55,063 bases of DNA from positions 1 to 55,063 of the forward strand of contig JAFNXL010000022.1 of NCBI GenBank assembly GCA_017379075.1. Direction: 5' to 3'. Each line of letters starts with the position of its first letter. The first letter of the stretch is position 1. The notes under the pieces are model-generated. The model had not been told where the DNA came from and ran no database searches. It saw nothing but the letters and a program-made list of their open reading frames with translations. This DNA is from Bacteroidaceae bacterium. GTDB taxonomy: Bacteria; Bacteroidota; Bacteroidia; Bacteroidales; Bacteroidaceae. A program made the translations under genes and the position numbers. Of this stretch, positions 39,681 through 48,600 are shown one piece after another.

Positions 39681-40958
39681 ATGCGTAAATTAGTCTTTAT
39701 ATTAATAGCATACTGCCTTCCTTTAGTAGTGAATGCACAAGAGGCTGATATGCGAATAAGCGAGTTGATCAATACTTCAAATTGGTTCGCATTGGAGAAA
39801 GAGTATCCTTTATTGAAGGATTCCATTCAATATGACTTTGTTGGTTTAATGGCGGAAGCAATGATTGCACAGAACTTCAATAAAGAGAAAGAGGCTATTG
39901 GTATGTTCCGGACATTAATAAATTCGCATCAGCAGCAAATAGGTAGCGGTGCGGCTCTAAGTTTGGCTGAAATGGCTTTGGGGAATTACGAACGTTGTGG
40001 AATGTATCGCTTGGCTGCAGATAAAGCTAATGGTTTAATTGATCAGATAAAAACGTCTGGCGCCCCAATTGATTATACCAAACTGCTTGATATACATAAA
40101 AGGAATAAGGCATTGTCAAAATATGATTCAACAATAGTGATTCATCGCAATACAAAGGATATGATAGTTCCGTTTACGATGAATAATTCTGATGTATTGT
40201 TTGACAAACAAACTCCGGTTTCAAACAGGTATTATATACCGGTAACGATTCATGGGGTTGCGTATCAATTTATGTTTGACACTGGAGCAACTACAACCTA
40301 TCTGTCAAAAAGATTAGCTGACCGTATAGGAGTAGAATATATTGATTATAGTTCTCAATATGGTAGTTTGGCTTATTTGGATAGTATGCAATTGGGTGAT
40401 GTGACCTTCAAAAATGTAATAGCATTGGTACATAACGGAACACCTTTAGATAGTATATGTAATATAGATGCAGTTTTAGGGATGGACCTTGTGCGTCAAT
40501 TGGATGAATTGCGGATAGATAATAAGAATAATCAAATAACATTGCCTGTTAAAAAATCAAAGAAGCCCGAATGTGGTCGAAACCTTAGATGTACTAATCA
40601 ATTCCTATTTGTGGATGTGATGGATGAAAAAGGTTCGTTGGTCGCATTACTTGACAGCGGGGCTGAGACCGGATTTACTTATAATTATTTCCTTAAGCAT
40701 CAAAGTGAATTCAGTCAACTCCGTGGAACTAAAGAGATTGTTACGGGGAACGTTGATGGGTTTCAATCCACGATGGCAATACATGTTCCTTCTATAAATA
40801 TGACAATTTGTGGTCATGAATTAAATATGAAAGATGTGTATGTGCCATATATGAAAGCTAAAAATGAAAATAATGACATCGTACTTGGCATAGATTTCTT
40901 TAGGAAATATAACTATGTCACCTTAAATTTCAAAGATATGTTTATAGTGTGTGAGTAA
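39681..40958 (+). CDS. Exported protein with two retropepsin-like aspartic protease domains
   Basis: A 425-residue protein with a signal peptide (MRKLVFILIAYCLPLVVNA). An N-terminal helical region, TPR-like, covers about residues 25-150. The first retropepsin domain has FMFDTGATTTYLS (D200-T-G) and closes with IDAVLGMDLV near 262. The second has ALLDSGAETGFT (D325-S-G) and closes with NDIVLGIDFF near 405. Each thus has the catalytic D-(T/S)-G and the hydrophobic-G psi-loop motif. Retropepsins normally act as homodimers; two domains in one chain could form an internal dimer as in pepsin. Substrate unknown. Base composition is A/T-rich compared with flanking core genes. Confidence 0.82.
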   Translation: MRKLVFILIAYCLPLVVNAQEADMRISELINTSNWFALEKEYPLLKDSIQYDFVGLMAEAMIAQNFNKEKEAIGMFRTLINSHQQQIGSGAALSLAEMALGNYERCGMYRLAADKANGLIDQIKTSGAPIDYTKLLDIHKRNKALSKYDSTIVIHRNTKDMIVPFTMNNSDVLFDKQTPVSNRYYIPVTIHGVAYQFMFDTGATTTYLSKRLADRIGVEYIDYSSQYGSLAYLDSMQLGDVTFKNVIALVHNGTPLDSICNIDAVLGMDLVRQLDELRIDNKNNQITLPVKKSKKPECGRNLRCTNQFLFVDVMDEKGSLVALLDSGAETGFTYNYFLKHQSEFSQLRGTKEIVTGNVDGFQSTMAIHVPSINMTICGHELNMKDVYVPYMKAKNENNDIVLGIDFFRKYNYVTLNFKDMFIVCE

Positions 40959-41129
40959 ACTTCCAATCTTTATTCAAAGGACGAGAAGATGTATTTGCCG
41001 GGAAATGGTTTGGTCGGACAACAGGGGTGTGGCTTGTTTGTGTGAACGAATGGCGATATGGAATTTGCGACAAGAAGAGGTTTAAATATGCATAGAATCT
41101 CCCCACAGAAACTTCGCTCGATAAAACAT

Positions 41130-41177
41130 ATTACTCGGCTAAATCAGGTGTATGTTTGTATGGTTTAGCCAAGTAAT
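41130..41177 (+). other. Inverted repeat after retropepsin gene
   Basis: ATTACTCGGCTAAA (41130-41143) and TTTAGCCAAGTAAT (41164-41177) are inverted with one mismatch; no T-run follows. The rest of 40959-41233 shows nothing I can name. Confidence 0.5.
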
Positions 41178-41233
41178 AATCCAAATCGATAGAAAGAGCA
41201 ACCGTTTTGAATTGCAGGACGATGGTGGCTGTA

Positions 41234-41477
41234 ATTTGTCAAAAAACAAGAAAAGGGGATTTTAAGCTGAGGGGAGAATGTGAGTAAAAGTGCAATTTGC
41301 TTATAATCAAGTAAATGCGGAGTGGTGAAAGATGACTCAAAAATATACGAAAAAAAGACTTAAGTGTTTTTCGAGTTTTACTTAAGTCTTTCCGGAGTAA
41401 CACTTAAGTGATTTTGCAGAAACACTTAAGTGTTATTTTGGACCCGTTTTTGTGTAAGGATTTTTTACTTTGCTTCG
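41234..41477 (+). repeat. 244-bp intergenic repeat, copy B, with four ACTTAAGT boxes every 22 bp
   Basis: Boxes start at 41358, 41380, 41402 and 41424, each exactly 30,300 bp from those of copy A. All four are intact ACTTAAGT here. Its right end covers the last codons and the stop of the minus-strand gene at 41465. Confidence 0.85.
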
Positions 41478-41887
41478 TTGTGCCGAAGGTCCGCAAGGAT
41501 TTTGCCGTCGGCCAGTTCCAGGCATTGTGTGATGAGGGCAATGGTGCTGGCACTCATCAGAACGGCAATGGCAATGAAGGAGGTGGTGCGGAAATGTTCT
41601 TGCAGAAAGACAAGGGAAGCGGGCAGCAGACTGAATGTGGGCATCGTCTGTTCCGCTGGAGTGGTCCAGATGATGGAGAACAATATGCCACTGGTTATCA
41701 TGCCGAGGGCGAAGGTGGCCAGCAGTCCGTAGCGATAGAGGCGGAGTTGTTTTTCCTGCCTTTGCTTGATGAATTCCACCGCATCCAGTTTGTGGTTGAG
41801 GCGGTCCATGAAATCGGTCTTGTCATTGAATTCCGGAGAGAAGTCGTTGAAGAGTTGGGCCAGGGTGTCGTCTTTTTCCGTCATCAT
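41465..41887 (-). CDS. Small membrane protein, putative partner of ECF sigma factor
   Basis: A 140-residue protein. The N-terminal 45 residues are acidic and cytosolic-looking (DDTLAQLFNDFSPEFNDKTDFMDRLNHKLDAVEFIK), followed by two hydrophobic segments (about 53-74 and 100-120) and a short tail. It overlaps the sigma gene by 4 bases. Position and topology suggest an anti-sigma factor, with the N-terminal helix binding sigma, but no zinc-binding ZAS motif or known anti-sigma domain is visible. Its stop codon lies inside repeat copy B. Confidence 0.7.
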   Translation of the reverse strand: MMTEKDDTLAQLFNDFSPEFNDKTDFMDRLNHKLDAVEFIKQRQEKQLRLYRYGLLATFALGMITSGILFSIIWTTPAEQTMPTFSLLPASLVFLQEHFRTTSFIAIAVLMSASTIALITQCLELADGKILADLRHNEAK

Positions 41888-42363
41888 CTTTTTATCTTTT
41901 GTTTCAGGTGGTCGCGTCCGCGCGAAAGTTGTTTCTTTACCGCATCTTCGCTACAGTCCACAATGCGGGCAATTTCCTTTATGGAATATCCCTTCATGTA
42001 GAACAGGAGCAAGGAGGTGCGTTCCTTGTAGGGGAGGGTGTGCAGGGCCATGTATAGGTCTTGGTAGCGGAAGTTGCTGTCTGCCGCCTGTGCATTGTCC
42101 GTCAGGGCGCAGGCTTCGTCCAGCGGATTGAGGCTCTTTTCCTTGCGTTTGTGGTCGAGAAAGGTGTTGTGGGCAATCCTGTAGAGCCATGCCACAAAAT
42201 GTCCCTGCTCCTGATAGCCGGCACAGGAAAGATAGGCCTTCACCAGCGCTTCCTGGGCGATGTCGTCTGCCAAGAAACGGTCTCCGCAGCAAAGGGCAAG
42301 CAGGAATCGCCGTAGCTCTGCCTGCTCCCTTTCCACAAGTTTGGTAAATTGTTCCCGGTTCAC
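41884..42363 (-). CDS. ECF-type RNA polymerase sigma factor
   Basis: A 159-residue sigma-70 family protein with regions 2 and 4 only. Region 2 is FLADDIAQEALVKAYLSCAGYQEQGHFVAWLYRIAHNTFLDHKRK, including the core-binding and -10-binding helices; region 4 is LPYKERTSLLLFYMKGYSIKEIARIVDCSEDAVKKQLSRGRDHLK with a helix-turn-helix. It overlaps both neighbours by 4 bases. The gene order is DUF6249-like, sigma, membrane protein, so the sigma and its likely membrane controller are made together. The stimulus is unknown. Autoregulation is common for ECF operons but no motif could be tested. Confidence 0.93.
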   Translation of the reverse strand: MNREQFTKLVEREQAELRRFLLALCCGDRFLADDIAQEALVKAYLSCAGYQEQGHFVAWLYRIAHNTFLDHKRKEKSLNPLDEACALTDNAQAADSNFRYQDLYMALHTLPYKERTSLLLFYMKGYSIKEIARIVDCSEDAVKKQLSRGRDHLKQKIKR

Positions 42364-42821
42364 TTTTCCAAAGCCTTTTTCTCTTCTGCTTCTATTTCCT
42401 TTGCCAGCATCCGTTTGCTAATGAAGAAGACCGCAACGAAGGAAATACCAATCAGCAATAAGCAGCCGCTTCCGCTGTAAATGGGAAAATAATCCAAGGC
42501 TGCCCCTCCTTGGTAGTCCTGGTAAAGGGCGGAGAGCAGTAAGCTTGTGCCAATGGCAATAAAGACCAGTCCCCATAGCAGTCGGCCCATGAGTCGTTCC
42601 TTTGTGGTTTTGGACTTGGGGTTCATCTTTCTGATGAGATCCTCCATGTCCAGATCGGGGTTCTTCTCTATAACCGCCAGCAGCACTTCGGTGCGCCTGT
42701 TTGTTTCGTTGGTCTTGCGGCGCATAATAAGCCATACAATGATGATGGGCAAGATAACGCAAATGCCGATGGGTACAATTGTTTCTTCTGCAAAGTCTAA
42801 AATTAGTTCTAATGAATCCAT
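42360..42821 (-). CDS. DUF6249-like membrane protein, first gene of ECF operon
   Basis: A 153-residue membrane protein. Hydrophobic segments lie at about 15-33 (VPIGICVILPIIIVWLIM), 80-98 (LLWGLVFIAIGTSLLLSAL) and 117-136 (SGCLLLIGISFVAVFFIS). Between the first two is a basic cytosolic stretch with RTEVLLAVIEKNPDLDMEDLIRKMNP, a pattern found in proteins labelled DUF6249 in Bacteroidetes. It starts the sigma operon and overlaps the sigma gene by 4 bases. Its role may be as a second membrane partner or as an output of the sigma. No consensus -33/-7 promoter was found upstream. Confidence 0.78.
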   Translation of the reverse strand: MDSLELILDFAEETIVPIGICVILPIIIVWLIMRRKTNETNRRTEVLLAVIEKNPDLDMEDLIRKMNPKSKTTKERLMGRLLWGLVFIAIGTSLLLSALYQDYQGGAALDYFPIYSGSGCLLLIGISFVAVFFISKRMLAKEIEAEEKKALEK

Positions 42822-43033
42822 AAATTATAACCTTTCTTTAAATGTTTATATATAATCCGTTGTTTTCTCTTGAGCTTGCTCACACTATAATAACGGAACG
42901 GAGGGCGGAAAAGTGACAAGGACGCGCGTTTTTCTTTTGTTTTTGATGTCTTCATTCCGTCTGGATCTGATTATTGTCAACTATTTTCGGGAACATGCTG
43001 TTTTGCGGCATTCGTGCTTTTGCAAACGGCGTC

Positions 43034-43148
43034 GGGAGGAAAAAATATTTTCCTCGCCATGCAGAAAATTTTTGCACGGCATGAAGCGGAGCGGACGGGT
43101 TGACCGTGTAAACTTTTTTGCATTTGCAAATTTGCAAATGCAAAAAAG
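43034..43148. terminator. Hairpin-rich intergenic region with 36-bp perfect palindrome
   Basis: In the 388-bp gap (42822-43209) no gene is seen. GAGGAAAA/ATTTTCCTC-type pairing near 43036-43055 is followed by a perfect 36-bp palindrome at 43113-43148 (arms CTTTTTTGCATTTGCAAA). Read on the minus strand it lies 60 bp downstream of the symporter stop and has T-runs in its arms, so it can terminate that transcript. The remainder of the gap holds nothing identifiable. Confidence 0.55.
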
Positions 43149-43209
43149 GAGAGGGGGGAAAGGATGTAAGTTCCGAGAGATGTGGCTTTGACACAATCTG
43201 CTGCAGAGC

Positions 43210-44640
43210 CTATTCTTCATCCAAACGGTTGTTCCATAGATATTTGCGGGTTTCGCCCACCAGCACGCCAGAGAGGAAGAGCAGGCAGAGCAGGTTAGGG
43301 ATGGCCATGAGGGCGTTGAAAATGTCGGCCAGGTTCCATACAATGTCCAGGCTGACAACGGAACCCAGGTAAACGGTGATGAGAAACACCACCCGATAGG
43401 TGTTTGTGGCCTTCTTTGTGCAGCGTTCTTTAAAGCCGGCGTCTTGTCCTTTGCTGCAGTGCAAAGTGAACTTGTCGGCCAGATACTCAATGCCGCGCTC
43501 GCCGTACAGACCCCATCCCAGGATGGTGGAGAAAGCAAACGTGAGCGAGCCGAAGGCCAGCAATGGCTCGCCAATGTACGGAATTTTGGAGAACGCCATC
43601 TTGGTGAGTACGCCTCCGTCGCTGGCGCTGATGTCGGGATATGCCACAATGGAAGACACAATGGCCAGCCCGGTGAGGGCGCAGATGATTACGGTGTCCC
43701 AAAAGGTGGCCGAGGAGGATACAAGTGCCTGGCGTACAGGATTCTTGGTTTGCGCAGAGGCGGCAATGATGGGGGCGGAACCCAAGCCCGACTCGTTGGA
43801 GAAAAGACCGCGGGCAATGCCGTAGCGTGCGGTAATCATGATGCTGGAACCCACCATCCCGCCTCCAGCCGCAGAGGGGTCAAAGGCTGACTGCACAATC
43901 AGCTCCAATGCCGGCAAAAGGTATGCGCCATTGATGAAGAGAATGGCAAGGCATCCTATAATGTAGACTCCGGCCATAAAAGGAACCAGCATCTCGCAGC
44001 AGCGGGCAATGCTCTTTACACCGCCCATTATGACAGCTGCGGCCAGGATGGTGACAATGCCGCCGATGACTACGGGAGGGATGCCACAGACCTCGTAGCC
44101 CAGTGTGGAGATGGCATTGGCCTGAACCGTGGAGCCGATTCCGAAGGTGGCAAGGGCGGTAAAGAAGGCAAAGGCTGCGGCCATCAGCTTCCAGAACCAT
44201 CGGAAATGGGTGTTTGGGCGGTTTGCCAATCCGTTTTCAATGGCATACATGGGTCCGCCCAGCATGCGGCCGTTGGAACTGATGCGGTATTTTACGGCCA
44301 GCAGCCCTTCGCCGTATTTGGTGGCGATGCCCAAGATTCCGGTAAGCCAGCACCAAAGCACCGCTCCCGGTCCGCCCAAGGCAATGGCGGTGCCCACTCC
44401 CACAATGTTACCGGTACCAATAGTAGCGGCCAAGGCGGTGGCCAAGGCTCCGAATTGTGAAACTTCGCCGGTGGCGTTGCCGTCTTTCTGTACAGACAGG
44501 CGGATGGCTTTGAAGATATGACGCTGGGGGAAGCGCAGACGGATGGTGAGCAGAATGTGTGTGCCGAGGAGCAGGGCAATCATGGGCCATCCCCACAGCA
44601 TGCCGCTGACCTCGGTCAAAAGTTCGTTGGTTTCTTCCAT
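43210..44640 (-). CDS. Sodium:alanine/glycine symporter family (AgcS) transporter
   Basis: A 476-residue inner-membrane protein with about eleven hydrophobic segments. The AgcS signature is clear: ALAATIGTGNIVGVGTAIALGGPGAVLWCWLTGILGIATKYGEGLLAVKYR (residues about 67-117), FSNESGLGSAPIIAASAQTKNP and the SSATFWDTVIICALTGL segment. It imports alanine or glycine with Na+. It follows the GH26 gene by 18 bp on the same strand, so the two are likely co-transcribed, though a functional link between mannanase and amino acid uptake is not evident. Confidence 0.94.
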   Translation of the reverse strand: MEETNELLTEVSGMLWGWPMIALLLGTHILLTIRLRFPQRHIFKAIRLSVQKDGNATGEVSQFGALATALAATIGTGNIVGVGTAIALGGPGAVLWCWLTGILGIATKYGEGLLAVKYRISSNGRMLGGPMYAIENGLANRPNTHFRWFWKLMAAAFAFFTALATFGIGSTVQANAISTLGYEVCGIPPVVIGGIVTILAAAVIMGGVKSIARCCEMLVPFMAGVYIIGCLAILFINGAYLLPALELIVQSAFDPSAAGGGMVGSSIMITARYGIARGLFSNESGLGSAPIIAASAQTKNPVRQALVSSSATFWDTVIICALTGLAIVSSIVAYPDISASDGGVLTKMAFSKIPYIGEPLLAFGSLTFAFSTILGWGLYGERGIEYLADKFTLHCSKGQDAGFKERCTKKATNTYRVVFLITVYLGSVVSLDIVWNLADIFNALMAIPNLLCLLFLSGVLVGETRKYLWNNRLDEE

Positions 44641-44658
44641 AAATTCTAAACAGGTTTT

Positions 44659-45621
44659 TTATTTGGCGGACTGCAGTTCGTCCAGGGTAATTACATCGGG
44701 GTGGTTGTAAATGCGTCGGAGCTCGGCCTTGTCATGTTGCTGTACATGCTGGGTGTGCCAGAGCATCCACCAAAGCCATTGCGTGCCGTTCTGCTTGCAT
44801 TCTTCGGGGCTGGGCAGTGTGCCGCACTCGTGAAGGGGTATCATGTTGCCCTTTCCGTACATAGACTCAATATCATAGTACAACCCTTGCTGTGCTTCTT
44901 TTGAATAGGTGTCCGGACCGCAGATGTCGAAGTATTTTTTATCCACAATGAAGGTTTTGTCCAGTTCTCCGCTGTGGCAGAGCACCCAGATAAGATTGTT
45001 CAGTTTCCTTTCTTTGGTGAAATAGTCGTACATGGTGGTCCATAATTTTACGAACAACTCTCCGCCACCTTTTCCGTACCAGAACCATTTGCCGTCAAAT
45101 TCGTGCATAGGCCGCCACAGTACAGGCACTTTTGCGTCCCGAAGTATGGTGAGCCAGTCGGCCACACGCTTCAGGTCGGCCCACATTGCGGCATGTTCGG
45201 GCGTGCCCTCCACAAAGCATTGAACCACATCTATGGTCATTTTGCTCTGCTCGTAGCCTTCGCCTTTGGTGGGCGCGCCCCAGTGCCACATAAGGGTGGG
45301 GATTCCGCCTTTGCGATACCATTCGATAAGCAGGTCAATCTCGCGCTTGTTGCTGCGGTCGTGGATGAGGTCGTGTCCGCGCACGGCTGGATATTTTCCG
45401 GTTTCTCTGTACACAAAGTCAATTTCATCAATACTCCACGGTGCCCACATCTGTCCAGAAAGCATTTTCCCCTGGGCATGATATTGTTGCAGGACCTTGT
45501 ACAGCTTTCGGGCTTCCTTGCTGGCTTTGGGATTGGATAGTTTGGAAGTTTTTGCGGATATGGTACTGAAGGCGCATCCGAACATCAGTAGGACGGTGGC
45601 GATAAATGTGGCCTTTCTCAT
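44659..45621 (-). CDS. Glycoside hydrolase family 26 endo-beta-mannanase
   Basis: A 320-residue exported enzyme. Signal peptide is about residues 1-23 (MRKATFIATVLLMFGCAFST then ISA); a Cys at 16 lies in LMFGC, so a lipoprotein form is possible. GH26 motifs: acid/base E174 in WRPMHEFDGKWFWYG and nucleophile E265 in IPLHECGTLP, with GQMWAPW and MWHWGAP in the barrel. Near-normal length for a single catalytic domain, no binding module. It should cut beta-1,4-mannan or glucomannan. It lies between the CotH-type protein (69 bp upstream) and AgcS, all on the minus strand. Confidence 0.92.
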   Translation of the reverse strand: MRKATFIATVLLMFGCAFSTISAKTSKLSNPKASKEARKLYKVLQQYHAQGKMLSGQMWAPWSIDEIDFVYRETGKYPAVRGHDLIHDRSNKREIDLLIEWYRKGGIPTLMWHWGAPTKGEGYEQSKMTIDVVQCFVEGTPEHAAMWADLKRVADWLTILRDAKVPVLWRPMHEFDGKWFWYGKGGGELFVKLWTTMYDYFTKERKLNNLIWVLCHSGELDKTFIVDKKYFDICGPDTYSKEAQQGLYYDIESMYGKGNMIPLHECGTLPSPEECKQNGTQWLWWMLWHTQHVQQHDKAELRRIYNHPDVITLDELQSAK

Positions 45622-45690
45622 ACTTTAATTTCGTTAGGTGTTGATTGTGACTGGTTTTATGTGATATGGGGCCTCTATAGACCGGAAAGC

Positions 45691-48600
45691 TTATCGCGTT
45701 ATTTTTCTGACAATGGTGTGTCCGTTCTCATAAATGGTTTTCAGCATGTACACTCCAGACACGGGTCGGCTTATCTGTTGTCCGTTTGTGTTGTAGAATG
45801 TATTGGAAACGATTCGCGAGCCGGCCGATGTGGGGACATGTATGCCGTCACCGCCCAATGTGAACCGGAATGGCTCTTTTCTGCTGCCCCACACCGTCTC
45901 TGTGGCAAGGGCGAGCGTCTGGGTTATCTGGTGCTGCTGGCCCTCTTCGTCAATGAGGCGGAAGGTAATCTGTTCGCCTCCATTTCCATGTATATTCAGA
46001 TAGAGCAGGCCGTTCAGATGCTGTGCCACGCCACGGCATTCGTCTCCGCAGAATGCGCCAATGGTATAGTTGCCGTTGCTTGCCGGCGCATCGTTGATGT
46101 CAAGTGTGGCAATGACGCTTGTTACGTTGGGGTGGGCATGGATGTCCACGTTCCACGGCGCATCAGCAGACGTTTCGGCAACAGGAGCCTTGTAACGGCG
46201 CGTCCTGCTTGTGGGCGCGGAAAGAGAATTCCAGTGGAATGACTGGGCGGTTCCGCATTTTACCATGTAGGCTTGTCCGGGGGAAATAGAGGTGAGCGTG
46301 CCTTCCCACTTGCCGTCCTCGTATGTGGCAAAGGCGTCCAGCCCGATGATGGCATCGCCCTCGGTGGGAGTGTAGTCGCTCATGGCTGCTTCTATGGTGG
46401 TTGCGTTATACAAGGGACAGCCCAGCCAGTTCCAGCCTTGTTGCAGGCTGACGGTCTCTTTGACGTCGAAGAGCTTGCCGCGCAAGGTGATGTCGGCTTG
46501 TGAATCCATCTTAATCTTATATCCGGTTGCGGTTTTGATGGTGTTGAGTGAACCGCTCCAGCCTAGCGTGCTGTCTTTTACATAGGATTCCTGTTGTCCC
46601 AGGATGCTTTGCGCATAACCGGTAAAGCGGCTTCTGTGGGCATCTTCTGACAGATTGTGTGATACCCAATTCCATCCTTGTGCCATTTCCAGGGTTATGG
46701 CCATTTCGCCGCTGTCCCATTCTTCAGCATTCTCCTTGTTGAAGTCATAAGTCCCCATCACGTTAGGAAGCGCGATGGTCGGTTGGCTCAGATGTGATGT
46801 GTGGTTTCCTCCGTCGGGATACCGTCCGTAAGTTTGCCATCTATCCTGTGCAAAATACTCCATTTCATCGGCCCATGTACCGTCTTCTGCCTGCAAGGAT
46901 ATGTATGCGCCATCTGCGTTGTCCAGCTTGAATGAAGAGTGAAGTTGGCTGATGGGGTCAAGCTTGTCACACCACACAATCAGTTTGCCATGGGCGGGAA
47001 TGATGGTGGTTGCGGTGCTGTTGCCTGCATGGATTTGGTACTTCTGCGGATTGCTGCGGCTGTCGCTCAGATACATGCCTGCCACATCAATGTCCTGGTC
47101 GGTGGTGTTGTACAGCTCAATCCAGTCGTTTCTTTTGAAGTAGTCATTGATGTAGATGCTGTTTCCGGCGCTAACTTCGTTTATCCGAATGGGAGAGGCT
47201 CCAGCTTCCATGAGTTTGAGCGGATCTTTTATCTCTTCGTACACGGACGTCAGATGATAAATGCTGTTGTCTACTTCATCATTAAGGGTGATGGTCTCCT
47301 TGTTGCCCAGGAAAGTGGTCTTGAACTTGGCTTTTTCCACTTTGGCGTCGAAGAATATGTCGCTGCTGGTGAAACTGGTGTTGTGCACCTCAACGGTGAT
47401 GACATTGCTGCCTTTCTGCAAGACTGTAGCAGGGATTTCAATTGTACCATAGGCTGCTGTGTTTCCTTCGTGGGTTGTACTGAAATCGTCATAGGAAACT
47501 CCGCTGTTGCAATGGTAGCCGCCCACTTCGGTGCCGTTGATGTAGAAGAGTGCGCCATCGTCCAGATAATAATGTATATAGAAGCGGTCTTCGTAGGATG
47601 GCTCTTCTGTCAGTGTAAATGTCTTGCGGAAATAGTATGTGGGACGTTTCTTGTTGGGGTCGCCGCCATAGTCTATGGTGGTATAATAGTCGGCGGCGTT
47701 GGCCGTGGTGCCCACTGTGCCATACCCAAAGGGGGCCTTTCCGCTTTTCCAGTTGCTGGCCGTATATCCTTGTGCATTCCAGCCTGTGCCGTCCAATGAA
47801 CCCTTGTCATAATATTGCCATGTGCTTCTGAACGGAATCAGTGCGTTCTGCTCAGCCGAGTTGGAAATGAGGTTCCATCCTTTGAACACATAGCCGGCAG
47901 GCGCCTTGGCGGTGATATTAGCCTTTCCGAAGATGATGCCGTCAAACTTCCGGGTTGGGATTTCCTGACCGTCCAAAAGCAGTCGTGCCTCTGGTATGTT
48001 GCTTTCAAGTCTGACTTTATATTCTTTTTTGAGGTTAAAGAATGCTTTCAGATTGTTTCTGCGTGTACTCCTTTCTCCTTCGTTGGCAATGCGGTTGTAG
48101 AGCCAGGACGCCGAACCGCTGGGATCGTTTCCTTCCAATGCCAATGCCTGTTTGGTATAAGCGCTCATTTCATCGATGATTTTTCTGCATCTTTCGGGTT
48201 CCATCACACTTCCGTCTACAATGGAAAAGGCATGGATGAACTGTTGTTTGAACGGCTCGTATTCCAACATATTGAAAAAGATTTCCGTCAGATAGTTCTT
48301 ACCGCTGTTGTCGGAAAAACGGCCATCGTTGTTTTGCAGCATATCATAGATTGACGCAATCATATTGTTGTTGTTGAATGCAGCGTCTGTGTCAAACATC
48401 ATCATGTGGAACTTTCCGTTGTCTGTCCTGCTTCGAAAGCCTTTGATGTTGTTGCAGTTTGTGAGCCAGTCTGTGCTGCCTATATAGCATTCTGCGGCCA
48501 TGTAGTTGCAGTATTCGTCAATGTCCACCAGCTCGCAAATTTGTGTCCAAATTTCTTTGTCGTTCGGGTTTGCGGCAATCTGCTTGCTGAGCGTCAGCCA

